DNA of 64,000 nucleotides from Pseudarthrobacter sp. NamB4 (lineage in GTDB: Bacteria > Actinomycetota > Actinomycetes > Actinomycetales > Micrococcaceae): assembly GCF_005796185.1 (NCBI RefSeq), contig NZ_VAHM01000001.1:62001-126000 (forward strand), given 5' to 3'. Positions 17,777 to 26,738 of the stretch are shown one piece after another. The translations under genes were made by a program, and so were the position numbers. A model generated the notes under the pieces. It was not told the DNA's origin. It saw only the letters and a list, made by a program, of their open reading frames with translations, and searched no databases. How positions within the stretch are numbered: position 1 is the stretch's first letter; every line of letters starts with the position of its first letter.

Positions 17777-19447
17777 ATGCGTTTTACGCGCACTTCCAAA
17801 GCATTGGGCATCATGGCAATCGCCGCACTTGCTCTCACCGGCTGCGGCGCTGGAGGCGGCAGCACTGACGGAGCCAGCGGCGCCGCCGGCGATCCCAGCA
17901 AGATCATCACTGCCTACAGCAACGAACCACAGAACCCGCTGCTGCCGGCAAACACCAACGAAGTCTACGGCGGCCGCGTGGTCGAGCTCCTGTTCGAAGG
18001 CCTCACCAGCTACAGCCCCAGCGGGGAGTCGGTCAACGCGCTGGCGGAGTCCATTGAGTCGCCGGACGGACAGAACTACACCATCAAGGTCAAGAGCGGC
18101 ACCAAGTTTACCAACGGCGAGGAAGTCACCGCCAAGAGCTTCGTTGACGCTTGGAACTTCGCCGCACTGAGCAACAACGCGCAGGCCAACAGCAGCTTCT
18201 TCGAATCCATCGAGGGCTACGACGCCGTAAGCGCCACCAAGAAGGAAGGCGAGACCGAGGTCCCCGCCCCCACCGCGCAGACCCTGTCCGGCCTGGTGCT
18301 TAAGGACGACACCACCATTGAAGTCAAGCTGGCCCAGCCGGAAGCCGACTGGCCGCTGCGCCTTGGCTACACCGCCTTCATGCCGCTTCCGTCGGAGGCT
18401 ATCGCCGACCCCAAGGCCTACGGCGAGAACCCGGTAGGCAACGGCCCCTACAAGATGGCCAAGGAAGGCGCCTGGCAGCACGACAGCCAGATCGAGCTCG
18501 TCAAGAACGAGGACTACTCCGGTCCCCGCGAAGCCAAGAATGGCGGGGTGACCTTCAAGTTCTACACCGACCCGGCTCCCGCCTACACGGACATCCAGGC
18601 CAACAACCTGGACGTGACGGACGTACTTCCCACCAACGCCCTCAAGACGTACACCACGGACTTCCCGGAGAACCACCTGAACAAGCCGTACGCCGGCAAC
18701 TCCACCCTGAACATCCCCGGCTACCTGCCGGAGTTCCAGGGCGAGGCCGGCAAGCTGCGCCGCCAGGCCATTTCCATGGCCATCAACCGCGATGAGATCA
18801 CCAAGGTCATCTTCAGCGGCACCCGCATCCCTGCCAAGGACTTCACCTCCCCGGCAGTGGACGGCTACAACGAGAACGTTGAGGGCTCTGAGGTCCTGAA
18901 GTTCGACGCAGCCAAGGCCAAGGAAACCTGGGAGAAGGCCAACGAGATCAGCCCGTGGCCCGCGGACAAGACCCTGCAGCTCGGCTACAACACCGATGGT
19001 GGCAACAAGGAATGGATCGACGCCGTCGCCAACAACCTGAAGAACAACCTCGGAATCCAGGTTGAAGGCCAGCCCTTCGCCAAGTTTGCTGAACTGCTGG
19101 ACCTGCGCAAGTCCAAGACCCTCCCCGGCTTTGCCCGGGCAGGCTGGCAGGCCGACTACCCGTCGCTCTACAACTTCCTTGGCCCGCTCCTGAGGACCGG
19201 TGCCAGCGCCAACTACGAGGGCTACTCAAACCCTGAGTTCGACAAGCTCCTCGACGAGGGCCTGGGTTCGAAATCCACGGACGATGCCAACGCAAAGTTT
19301 ACTGAGGCGCAGGAAATCCTGTTCCAGGACCTGCCCAACCTCCCGCTGTGGTACTCCGCACGCCAGGTTGTGTGGAGCCAGAACGTCACCAACGTGGACA
19401 GCGGCTGGAACGGTGTCATCCAGTACTACAACATCACCGCAAAGTAG
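17777..19447 (+). CDS. Oligopeptide ABC transporter substrate-binding lipoprotein
   Basis: 556-residue SBP_bac_5 protein. The lipobox is LTGC with Cys23, followed by a glycine/serine linker and ITAYSNEPQNPLLPANTNE. The family signature region is visible as GTKFTNGEEVTAKSFVDAWNFA near 105-125, and NPVGNGPYKMAKEGAW near 223. The AGGAGG ribosome site lies 6 nt before ATG 17777. It heads an operon of two permeases and a fused ATPase. Codon use is strongly biased to AAG/AAC/GAG/CTG, suggesting high expression. Oligopeptide uptake is inferred from the family and the DppBCDF-type partners. Confidence 0.9.
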   Translation: MRFTRTSKALGIMAIAALALTGCGAGGGSTDGASGAAGDPSKIITAYSNEPQNPLLPANTNEVYGGRVVELLFEGLTSYSPSGESVNALAESIESPDGQNYTIKVKSGTKFTNGEEVTAKSFVDAWNFAALSNNAQANSSFFESIEGYDAVSATKKEGETEVPAPTAQTLSGLVLKDDTTIEVKLAQPEADWPLRLGYTAFMPLPSEAIADPKAYGENPVGNGPYKMAKEGAWQHDSQIELVKNEDYSGPREAKNGGVTFKFYTDPAPAYTDIQANNLDVTDVLPTNALKTYTTDFPENHLNKPYAGNSTLNIPGYLPEFQGEAGKLRRQAISMAINRDEITKVIFSGTRIPAKDFTSPAVDGYNENVEGSEVLKFDAAKAKETWEKANEISPWPADKTLQLGYNTDGGNKEWIDAVANNLKNNLGIQVEGQPFAKFAELLDLRKSKTLPGFARAGWQADYPSLYNFLGPLLRTGASANYEGYSNPEFDKLLDEGLGSKSTDDANAKFTEAQEILFQDLPNLPLWYSARQVVWSQNVTNVDSGWNGVIQYYNITAK

Positions 19448-19476
19448 TTCTCCGACCGTTCAACCAAGCGGCTAGT

Positions 19477-19506
19477 GTGGGGGTCCGGTGCCAGCCGGGC
19501 CCCCAT
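19477..19506 (+). terminator. Hairpin between binding-protein and permease genes
   Basis: A 12-bp stem (19477-19488 with 19495-19506, two G-U pairs) and a 6-nt loop, 30 bp after the lipoprotein stop and 71 bp before the permease start. No T tract. It probably attenuates transcription or stabilises the upstream mRNA, giving more binding protein than permease; this is inferred. Confidence 0.45.
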
Positions 19507-19577
19507 CGCCTTGATACCGGCAGGAAGCTGTCCCAAATGAAATTCCCCCTTTCCTCACCAGCTCCGGAGGGTGCGCT

Positions 19578-20507
19578 GTGATCCGGTTCATTCTTCGGCG
19601 CCTGCTCCAAGTCATACCCGTTTTCCTGGGCACCACGCTGCTGGTGTACTTCATGGTGTTTGCCCTTCCAGGAGACCCCATCAGGGCGCTCTTCGGAGAC
19701 CGCCCGCCCAGCGAAGCCGTCATCGCTGCCCTTCGCCGGCAGTACAACCTGGACCAGCCGTTCTGGGTCCAGTACGGACTGTTCCTCAAAAACCTCTTCA
19801 CCTTCAACCTGGGCGTCGACTTCACCGGCCAGCCCATCGCCGCCACCCTCGGCAGGGTCTTCCCCGTCACCGTGATGCTGGCACTCGAAGCCCTGGTCAT
19901 CCAGGCAGTCTTCGGCATCGGCTTTGGCCTCATCGCGGGCCTGCGCAAGGGCAGGATTTTCGACTCGACGGTGCTGCTGGCCTCGCTCGTGGTCATCGCA
20001 ATCCCCATCTTTGTGCTCGGCTTTGTCCTGCAGCTTGTCTTTGGGGTGTACCTCGGTTGGGCCAAGCCCACGGTGGGCACGGATGTCAGCTGGGGCACTC
20101 TGCTGCTGCCGGCCTTCGCGCTGGCCCTGGTGTCCTTCGCCTATGTGCTGCGCCTTACCCGTGCCTCCGTCATCGAGAACTCCACTGCGGACTATGTCCG
20201 GACCGCCACCGCCAAGGGCCTGTCCCGGCCCCGCGTGGTCATGGCCCACATCCTCCGCAACTCCATGATTCCAGTGGTGACCTACCTCGGCGCCAGCCTG
20301 GGCGGGTTGATGGGCGGTGCCATCGTGACCGAGGGCATCTTCAATGTCCCCGGTGTTGGGCAAAAGCTCTACCAGGCGATTCTTCGCAGCGAGGGCCCCA
20401 CCGTCGTCGCCATCGTCAGCGTCCTGGTGCTGGTCTTTGTTGTCGCCAACCTGCTGGTGGATTTGCTGTACGCCTGGCTTGATCCGAGGATTCGCTATGA
20501 AAAGTAA
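19578..20507 (+). CDS. Peptide ABC transporter permease (DppB/OppB family)
   Basis: 309 residues. The N-terminal anchor MIRFILRRLLQVIPVFLGTTLLVYFMVF and the cytoplasmic motif YVRTATAKGLSRPRVVMAHILRNSM near 213-237 (EAA-type ATPase contact) are characteristic of DppB. Hydrophobic segments lie near 10-30, 100-122, 135-160, 175-197 and 275-297. The GTG start at 19578 follows CCGGAGG. It overlaps the next permease gene by 11 bp. With that partner it forms the heterodimeric membrane channel. Confidence 0.92.
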   Translation: MIRFILRRLLQVIPVFLGTTLLVYFMVFALPGDPIRALFGDRPPSEAVIAALRRQYNLDQPFWVQYGLFLKNLFTFNLGVDFTGQPIAATLGRVFPVTVMLALEALVIQAVFGIGFGLIAGLRKGRIFDSTVLLASLVVIAIPIFVLGFVLQLVFGVYLGWAKPTVGTDVSWGTLLLPAFALALVSFAYVLRLTRASVIENSTADYVRTATAKGLSRPRVVMAHILRNSMIPVVTYLGASLGGLMGGAIVTEGIFNVPGVGQKLYQAILRSEGPTVVAIVSVLVLVFVVANLLVDLLYAWLDPRIRYEK

Positions 20508-21447
20508 CCAAGACACCACCCACTTCGTTGCCCCCATCGAGGAGACCCCTCTGCTGGCAACGGATGCCGTCAAGATGGACCAGGCGCCCCTGAGCTTGTG
20601 GGCGGACGCCTGGAAGAAGCTCCGCCGTCGTCCGCTGTTCATCGTCTCCGCAGTGATGATCCTGGTCATCCTGGTCGTGGCGTTCTTCCCGGGACTGTTC
20701 ACGCAGACCGCGCCCAACGACAACTGCCAGCTGGCGAATTCGGACGGCGCCCCGTCGCCCGGACACCCGTTTGGTTTCACGTTCCAGGGCTGCGACGTGT
20801 ACGCGCGCGTCATTTATGGCACGCAGGCCTCCGTCATGGTTGGCGTCTTCGCCGTCATCGGCGTACTCCTCGTCGGTGTGACCCTCGGTGCGCTTGCCGG
20901 TTTTTACGGCGGATGGATCGACGCCGTCATTGCCCGCCTCGGCGATATCTTCTTCGCGCTGCCGCTGGTGCTCGGTGCCCTGGTGGTCACCCAGTTGCCG
21001 TTTTTCAGGGAAAACAGGAGCGTGTGGACGGTGATCATGATCATTGTCCTGCTTGCGTGGCCGCAGATGGCCAGGCTGACCCGCGGTGCGGTGATCGAGG
21101 TCCGCAATGCCGACTTCATCACGGCCGCCCGTTCACTCGGCGTATCACGGATCCAGACTCTGCTGCGCCACGTTCTGCCGAACGCCCTCGCGCCCATCAT
21201 CGTGCTGGCCACCATGGAACTGGGCGTGTTCATTGTGCTGGAGGCAACGCTGTCCTTCCTGGGCATCGGCCTGCCGGGCAGCATCATGTCCTGGGGCAAC
21301 GACATTTCTGCAGCGCAGTCATCCATCCGCACCAACCCCGCAGTGCTGCTCTACCCGGCTGCCGCCCTGTCCATCACCGTCCTGAGCTTCATCATGCTGG
21401 GCGACGCCCTGCGCGACGCCCTGGATCCGAAGAGCCGCCAGCGATGA
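20497..21447 (+). CDS. Peptide ABC transporter permease (DppC/OppC family)
   Basis: 316 residues. The N-terminal OppC_N block (LWADAWKKLRRRPLFIVSAVMI, near 32-53) has one membrane segment, followed by a periplasmic part with PNDNC and GCDVYARVIYGTQASVMVG. The ATPase-contact motif DFITAARSLGVSRIQTLLRHVLPNALAPI is near 206-234. ATG 20497 lies within the end of the preceding permease gene (11-bp overlap), giving translational coupling. The stop TGA overlaps the ribosome site of the ATPase gene. Confidence 0.92.
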   Translation: MKSNQDTTHFVAPIEETPLLATDAVKMDQAPLSLWADAWKKLRRRPLFIVSAVMILVILVVAFFPGLFTQTAPNDNCQLANSDGAPSPGHPFGFTFQGCDVYARVIYGTQASVMVGVFAVIGVLLVGVTLGALAGFYGGWIDAVIARLGDIFFALPLVLGALVVTQLPFFRENRSVWTVIMIIVLLAWPQMARLTRGAVIEVRNADFITAARSLGVSRIQTLLRHVLPNALAPIIVLATMELGVFIVLEATLSFLGIGLPGSIMSWGNDISAAQSSIRTNPAVLLYPAAALSITVLSFIMLGDALRDALDPKSRQR

Positions 21448-21458
21448 AGGAGGCACAG

Positions 21459-23165
21459 ATGACAACGTCCGACGTCAGAATCAACGAAGCCGGAACAGAG
21501 GCCAACCGGCCCCTCCTGGAAATCCGGGATTTGGCCATCACGTTCAACACCAGCAACGGTGAGATGAACGCTGTACGGAACGCCCACTTGACCATCATGC
21601 CCGGCGAAACCGTGGCGATCGTGGGCGAGTCCGGGTCCGGCAAGTCCACCACTGCCCTGGCCGCCATCGGCCTGCTGCCCTCCAACGGCCGCGTCTCCGG
21701 CGGGCAGATCCTGCTCGAAGGCGAGGACATTTCGCATGCGCCGGAGAAGCGCATGATCGAGCTGCGGGGAAACACCATCGGCATGGTGCCGCAGGACCCG
21801 ATGTCCAACCTCAACCCCGTGTGGAAGATCGGCTACCAGGTCAAAGAGACGCTGAGGGCCAATGGCCGGCCGGGTGGCCCCGACGACATCGCGAAGGTAC
21901 TGTCCGAAGCGGGACTTCCTGATGCGCACCGCAGGGCTAAGCAGTACCCGCACGAGTTCTCCGGCGGCATGCGCCAGCGGGCCCTCATTGCGATCGGTCT
22001 GTCCTGCCAGCCGAGACTCCTGATCGCGGACGAGCCAACGTCAGCACTTGACGTCACCGTGCAGCGGCAGATCCTGGACCACCTAGAAGGCATGACCTCC
22101 GAGCTGGGCACGGCAGTCCTCCTGATCACGCACGACCTTGGCCTGGCAGCCGAGCGCGCCGACAAGGTAGTGGTCATGTACCGCGGCCAGGTGGTGGAGT
22201 CCGGGCCCTCCCTGGAGCTGCTGCAGAACCCCCAGCACCCGTACACCAAGAGGCTCGTGGAGTCCGCCCCGTCATTGGCAAGCCGGCGGATCCAGGTAGC
22301 CAAGGAACAGGGCGTTGAAGCAACGGACCTCCTGGCTCCTGCGTCCGAGGAGGCGGCGGCGGACAATGTCCTGCAGATCCAGGACCTCCGCAAGGTGTAC
22401 AAGCTCCGCCAGGGCTTTGGGAAGTCATCTGATTTTGCCGCAGTTGATGGCGTGAGTTTCGACGTCAAGCGTGGGACCACGACGGCGATCGTGGGGGAGT
22501 CGGGCTCCGGCAAGTCCACGGTGGCGAAGATGGTGCTCCAGCTTGAGAAGCCGACGGAGGGCAGGATCCTTTTCGACGGCGTCGATACTTCAGTCCTGAA
22601 GCCGGCTGAGCTCTTCAAGTTCCGCCGCCGGGTGCAGCCGATCTTCCAGGACCCGTACGGTTCCCTGGACCCGATGTACAACATCTTCCGGACCATCGAG
22701 GAGCCCCTGCGGACGCACAAGGTGGGGAACAAAGCAAGCCGGGAAAAGAAGGTACGCGAGCTGCTGGACCAGGTGGCTCTGCCGCAATCGACCATGCAGC
22801 GGTACCCGAATGAGCTGTCCGGCGGGCAGCGGCAGCGAGTAGCAATTGCCCGTGCCCTCGCGTTGGATCCCGAAGTCATTATCTGTGACGAAGCAGTTTC
22901 CGCCCTGGATGTTCTGGTCCAGGCGCAGGTGCTCAACCTGCTCGCAGACCTGCAGTCCAACCTTGGGCTGACCTATCTCTTCATCACGCACGACCTCGCG
23001 GTGGTGCGTCAGATCGCGGACCACGTCTGCGTGATGGAGAAGGGCCGCCTGGTCGAGACAGGGACTACGGACGAGGTCTTTGAATCACCGCAGCAGGACT
23101 ACACCAAGGCGCTGCTGAACGCCATTCCTGGTGCAAAGCTTATGCTGCCGCCGCAAGTGGCTTAG
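21459..23165 (+). CDS. Fused dipeptide/oligopeptide ABC transporter ATP-binding protein (DppD-DppF)
   Basis: 568 residues with two complete nucleotide-binding domains in tandem, corresponding to DppD plus DppF. Domain 1 has Walker A GESGSGKST (56-64), signature FSGGMRQRALIA and Walker [13 protein letters not shown]. Domain 2 has Walker A GESGSGKST (346-354), signature [15 protein letters not shown] and VIICDEAVSALD. A linker of about 35 residues joins them. The second Walker B is followed by Ala-Val (DEAVSALD) rather than Pro-Thr, a known variant in DppF. The start ATG 21459 follows AAGGAGG, which itself overlaps the permease stop. The gene ends just before a strong terminator. Confidence 0.93.
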   Translation: MTTSDVRINEAGTEANRPLLEIRDLAITFNTSNGEMNAVRNAHLTIMPGETVAIVGESGSGKSTTALAAIGLLPSNGRVSGGQILLEGEDISHAPEKRMIELRGNTIGMVPQDPMSNLNPVWKIGYQVKETLRANGRPGGPDDIAKVLSEAGLPDAHRRAKQYPHEFSGGMRQRALIAIGLSCQPRLLIADEPTSALDVTVQRQILDHLEGMTSELGTAVLLITHDLGLAAERADKVVVMYRGQVVESGPSLELLQNPQHPYTKRLVESAPSLASRRIQVAKEQGVEATDLLAPASEEAAADNVLQIQDLRKVYKLRQGFGKSSDFAAVDGVSFDVKRGTTTAIVGESGSGKSTVAKMVLQLEKPTEGRILFDGVDTSVLKPAELFKFRRRVQPIFQDPYGSLDPMYNIFRTIEEPLRTHKVGNKASREKKVRELLDQVALPQSTMQRYPNELSGGQRQRVAIARALALDPEVIICDEAVSALDVLVQAQVLNLLADLQSNLGLTYLFITHDLAVVRQIADHVCVMEKGRLVETGTTDEVFESPQQDYTKALLNAIPGAKLMLPPQVA

Positions 23166-23166
23166 G

Positions 23167-23227
23167 AAAAACGATGATGGGCTGAAGCCGCTGCTCCTTG
23201 GGAGCAGCGGCTTCAGCCCATCGTTTT
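23167..23227. terminator. Bidirectional rho-independent terminator
   Basis: A 26-bp near-perfect inverted repeat flanked by A5 on the left and T4 on the right (left arm 23167-23197 with a 3-nt bulge, right arm 23202-23227). It terminates the peptide transporter operon on the plus strand. It also serves the convergent SGNH gene, whose stop codon (23213-23215) lies inside the stem. Confidence 0.9.
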
Positions 23228-24169
23228 GACGTCCCCGGTGCGGGCCGCCGAGGTGCCGGTGGCTGCCTTGAGGTCCCGGATCTGGAGCTCCCGCAGCCGG
23301 CGCTCCAAAAGAACGCCCAGTGTCTTGCGTCCCTCGCTGTCCATGTGGACGGTATCGGCCAGCCGGTGGGTCAACTTGTACCTGGTCAGCCAATCCCCGA
23401 CGCTGGCAAAGGGAATGCCCTGCTTCCCGGCAATGGCAGCCAACAGGCTGTCCACCTGGCTGCGGCGGCCTCCGCCGTTGTTTGCTCCCCGGCCAAGAGT
23501 ACCAACCATCACGATTTGCGTGCTGGGATAGCGGTCTTTCAACGCTTTGAGCAGACGGTTTGCATTGGCGGTGATGTGGGCGTCTGTTGCTCCCCGGGAT
23601 GCGTCATTTCCGCCTCCCTGGACCACCACCAGTCCCGGTGTCCCGACGGGCAGCAGCCAGTCCCCGCGTTCCAGGGCATCGATATAGTTGCCCATCCTGC
23701 CGTTGGCGGCGGTGAATCCGGTGCCGCCGTAACCGCAAAAATGGACGTTGTAGCCGAGGGCGCCGAGTGCAAGCCTGGGCCATCCGTCATCCGGTTCGGA
23801 CTGCGAGTCGCCGATCAGGACGGCGGTTTTGCTGACATTTGCAACCACCACCTCGTCCCGGCCAAAAACAGGGTTCCGGTAGATGTCGCCAGGGAGCAGG
23901 GTGGGACGTTCAAGGACGTTAGCCAGATCAAACCCGGATGGGGCGGCCGCCGCTCGGGCCGCAGCCGACGGGGTCACGAGTACGCTGGGCGGCCGGCCTC
24001 CAGGGGCGGGAGCGGAGCCCGCAGATTGGGCAGGCGAAGCTGGCAGCACATGCTGCCGGGGCTGGCCGGGGGCAGCAAGGAGAACGCCGGCGGTGATTCC
24101 CAGCACCAGGATGCGCACCAGTGTCCTGGACAGGGCGGATCTGCCGTCTCCGGGATTCTGTCTGCTCAT
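23213..24169 (-). CDS. SGNH/GDSL hydrolase family protein, secreted
   Basis: About 318 residues. An N-terminal hydrophobic stretch (about 15-36) and an Ala/Pro-rich linker suggest export. The hydrolase domain has all SGNH blocks: nucleophile serine in IGDSQSE (block I), GYGGTG (block II), GGGNDAS (block III) and the Asp-His pair in DTVHMDSEG (block V). The substrate is unknown; family members deacetylate or deacylate lipids and polysaccharides. ATG 24169 is preferred; TTG 24178 would add three residues. Neither has a clear ribosome site. The end of the gene is embedded in the shared terminator. Confidence 0.85.
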   Translation of the reverse strand: MSRQNPGDGRSALSRTLVRILVLGITAGVLLAAPGQPRQHVLPASPAQSAGSAPAPGGRPPSVLVTPSAAARAAAAPSGFDLANVLERPTLLPGDIYRNPVFGRDEVVVANVSKTAVLIGDSQSEPDDGWPRLALGALGYNVHFCGYGGTGFTAANGRMGNYIDALERGDWLLPVGTPGLVVVQGGGNDASRGATDAHITANANRLLKALKDRYPSTQIVMVGTLGRGANNGGGRRSQVDSLLAAIAGKQGIPFASVGDWLTRYKLTHRLADTVHMDSEGRKTLGVLLERRLRELQIRDLKAATGTSAARTGDVKTMG

Positions 24170-24307
24170 CAAGAGCAATCATGGGGCATCGGCAAGGGTT
24201 AATCCAGTAACTGTAGGGCAAGCTGGGAAACCGCGTGCCTGACTCGGGGCGCTGCCGGGCGCTGGCTTGGTTTTTCCCCCTTTTAGGTCATTAAATGCCA
24301 CTGCCGG

Positions 24308-24313
24308 TAGACT
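24308..24313 (+). promoter_or_regulatory. Putative -10 element upstream of typA
   Basis: TAGACT about 100 nt before ATG 24415, the same hexamer found before several other genes here. No clear -35 element. It implies a 5' leader of roughly 95 nt. Confidence 0.35.
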
Positions 24314-24414
24314 GGGGTGAGGAGCCCTGTGCAAGGGACTAATCTGTCGTGCGTTCCAGTTGGAAATGTCGCGATACAACAGCTGACTTTCACCACTGAA
24401 TCGAGCCATTACGC

Positions 24415-26343
24415 ATGTCTGAAACCACCACCAACACCGCGGTAGCCACTGCATCGCGCAGTGACCTGCGCAACGTCGCGATTGTGGCCCACGTTGACCA
24501 CGGCAAAACCACCCTGGTTGATGCCATGCTCAAGCAGACCAATTCCTTTGCCGAGCACAACCACCTCGAAGACCGTGTGATGGACTCCGGTGACCTTGAG
24601 CGTGAAAAGGGCATCACCATCCTGGCCAAGAACACCACCGTGGCCTACAACGGTCCTTCCTCCAACGGCGAGACCATCACCATTAACGTGATTGACACCC
24701 CCGGCCACGCCGACTTCGGCGGCGAGGTGGAGCGCGGCCTGTCCATGGTTGACGGCGTTGTGCTGCTCGTGGACTCGTCCGAGGGCCCTCTCCCGCAGAC
24801 CCGATTCGTGCTCCGCAAGGCACTGGCGGCGCACCTCCCGGTTATTCTCCTGGTCAACAAGACCGACCGCCCCGACGCCCGCATCGACGAAGTCGTCCAC
24901 GAGTCCATGGACCTGCTCCTGGGCCTGGCTTCCGACCTCGCCGACGAGGTGCCGGACCTGGACCTGGACAAGGTCCTCGAAGTGCCCGTGGTATACGCCG
25001 CGGCCAAGGTTGGCCGTGCCTCCCTGGAGCAGCCCGCCAACGGCTCCGCCCCGGACAACGAGGACCTTGAGCCGCTGTTCAAGGCCATCATCGAGCACAT
25101 CCCGGCACCTACCTACAACCCGGAGGGGGTGCTGCAGGCGCACGTCACCAACCTGGACGCCTCCCCGTTCCTGGGCCGCCTCGCTCTGCTCCGCATCTAC
25201 AACGGCACTCTCCGCAAGGGCCAGCAGGTTGCCTGGGCCCGCCAAAACGGTGAGCTCAAGACCGTGAAGATCACCGAACTCCTGGCCACCAAGGCACTGG
25301 AGCGCGTTCCGGCCGAGTCCGCAGGCCCCGGTGAGATTGTCGCCGTCGCCGGCATCGAGGACATCACCATCGGTGAAACCCTCACCGACGTCGAGAACCC
25401 CCAGCCGCTGCCGCTCATCACCGTTGACGACCCCGCGATCTCCATGACCATCGGTATCAACACCTCCCCGCTGGCCGGCAAGGTCAAGGGTGCCAAGGTC
25501 ACCGCCCGCCAGGTGAAGGACCGCCTGGACAAGGAACTGATCGGTAACGTCTCCATCAAGGTGCTTCCTACCGAGCGTCCCGACGCCTGGGAAGTCCAGG
25601 GCCGCGGCGAGCTCGCCCTGGCCATCCTCGTTGAGCAGATGCGCCGCGAAGGTTTCGAACTGACCGTTGGCAAGCCGCAGGTTGTCACCAAGACCATCGA
25701 CGGCAAGATCCACGAGCCGATGGAGCACATGACCATCGACGTACCCGAAGAGTACCTCGGTGCCGTCACCCAGCTGATGGCCGCACGCAAGGGCCGCATG
25801 ACCAACATGGCCAACCACGGCACCGGCTGGTGCCGGATGGAGTTCATCGTTCCGGCCCGTGGCCTGATCGGTTTCCGCACCAAGTTCCTCACGGACACCC
25901 GCGGCGCCGGCATCGCTGCTTCCATTTCCGAGGGCTACGAGCCGTGGGCTGGTCCCATCGAGTACCGTACCAACGGCTCCATGGTTGCGGACCGCGCCGG
26001 CGTGGTGACCCCGTTCGCCATGATCAACCTGCAGGAACGCGGTTCCTTCTTCGTCAAGCCCACCTCCGAGGTGTACGAGGGCATGATCGTTGGCGAGAAC
26101 TCCCGCGCAGACGACATGGACGTCAACATCACCAAGGAGAAGAAGCTCACCAACATGCGTGCCGCTTCCTCGGACACCTTCGAAAACCTGACGCCGCCGC
26201 GCGATCTCACCCTCGAAGAGTCCCTGGAATTCGCCCGCGAGGACGAGTGTGTTGAGGTGACCCCGGAGGCCATCCGCATCCGCAAGGTCATCCTGGACAC
26301 CAATGAGCGTGCCAAGGCCAACCGCGCCCGCGCCAAGGCCTAG
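24415..26343 (+). CDS. typA: Translational GTPase TypA/BipA
   Basis: 642-residue ribosome-binding GTPase of the EF-G superfamily, needed in other bacteria for growth at low temperature or under stress. The G1 motif AHVDHGKTT (24-32), G2/G3 with RGITIL-like EKGITILAKNT and DTPGHADFGGEVERGL, and G4 NKTDRPDAR are intact. The C-terminal TypA-specific domain (FVKPTSEVYEGMIVGENSRADDMDVNITKEKKLTNMR) is present. No Shine-Dalgarno is evident immediately before ATG 24415. Followed by two hairpins. Neighbouring typA, ferredoxin and dapC in this order recalls the mycobacterial Rv1165-Rv1178 region. Confidence 0.96.
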   Translation: MSETTTNTAVATASRSDLRNVAIVAHVDHGKTTLVDAMLKQTNSFAEHNHLEDRVMDSGDLEREKGITILAKNTTVAYNGPSSNGETITINVIDTPGHADFGGEVERGLSMVDGVVLLVDSSEGPLPQTRFVLRKALAAHLPVILLVNKTDRPDARIDEVVHESMDLLLGLASDLADEVPDLDLDKVLEVPVVYAAAKVGRASLEQPANGSAPDNEDLEPLFKAIIEHIPAPTYNPEGVLQAHVTNLDASPFLGRLALLRIYNGTLRKGQQVAWARQNGELKTVKITELLATKALERVPAESAGPGEIVAVAGIEDITIGETLTDVENPQPLPLITVDDPAISMTIGINTSPLAGKVKGAKVTARQVKDRLDKELIGNVSIKVLPTERPDAWEVQGRGELALAILVEQMRREGFELTVGKPQVVTKTIDGKIHEPMEHMTIDVPEEYLGAVTQLMAARKGRMTNMANHGTGWCRMEFIVPARGLIGFRTKFLTDTRGAGIAASISEGYEPWAGPIEYRTNGSMVADRAGVVTPFAMINLQERGSFFVKPTSEVYEGMIVGENSRADDMDVNITKEKKLTNMRAASSDTFENLTPPRDLTLEESLEFAREDECVEVTPEAIRIRKVILDTNERAKANRARAKA

Positions 26344-26350
26344 AGTTTTT

Positions 26351-26397
26351 GTCCAGATAAGCTGGCTTTAGGGCACGTGAGCCCTGCATGGCTGGAC
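26351..26397. terminator. Hairpin after typA, flanked by T5 and A6
   Basis: GTCCAG (26351-26356) pairs with CTGGAC (26392-26397), with an inner AGGGC/GCCCT stem. T5 precedes and A6 follows, so it resembles a terminator for the minus strand more than the plus strand. Confidence 0.4.
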
Positions 26398-26414
26398 AAA
26401 AAATTTGATTGAAG

Positions 26415-26460
26415 AGCCGGAACGGCTGGCGGAACTTCCCGCCGTCGTTCCGGCTTTTTC
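26415..26460 (+). terminator. Rho-independent terminator of typA
   Basis: Stem AGCCGGAACG/CGTTCCGGCT (26415-26424 and 26446-26455) with an inner GGCGG/CCGCC pairing, followed by T5. Confidence 0.8.
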
Positions 26461-26498
26461 TCTCCGGAGCTGAGCCGAGCCGCGCAGCGGGAGGGGCC

Positions 26499-26738
26499 CT
26501 AAGCGCGCGGGCGGCGGCGTTTGGGGGCAGGGGGCACAGCTTTGGCGGCCACCACGTCCGCAAGCTGGATAACGACGTCGGCCTGCCGGGTGCGGATGGT
26601 GCAGGCACTGGCGTCGCAGGAGACCATGTGGCCCAGGGCGTCAGTCAGGCCGTCGGGGATCCGGTACCGCACCACCACCCGCGTTCCGGCCGCCGCCGCC
26701 AACAGGAATCCGGCAGGGGAGGGGGCAGGCTGACTCAC
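26499..26738 (-). CDS. Small protein, possibly an SH3-like domain related to Rv0428c-type acetyltransferase N-termini
   Basis: 79 residues, one small beta-rich domain: GTRVVVRYRIPDGLTDALGHMV (18-39), then ASACTIRTRQADVVIQLADVVAAKAVPP (44-71) and a basic proline-rich tail. The pattern resembles the N-terminal SH3-like module of actinobacterial GNAT proteins such as Rv0428c, here without the acetyltransferase. That resemblance is from memory and unverified. It is divergent from the ferredoxin gene. The function is unknown. Confidence 0.65.
   Translation of the reverse strand: MSQPAPSPAGFLLAAAAGTRVVVRYRIPDGLTDALGHMVSCDASACTIRTRQADVVIQLADVVAAKAVPPAPKRRRPRA

Noticed and set aside
20598..21458. 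N-terminal extension that would make the fused ATPase 855 residues
   Set aside because: It is the off-frame shadow of the DppC permease; a perfect AAGGAGG precedes ATG 21459.
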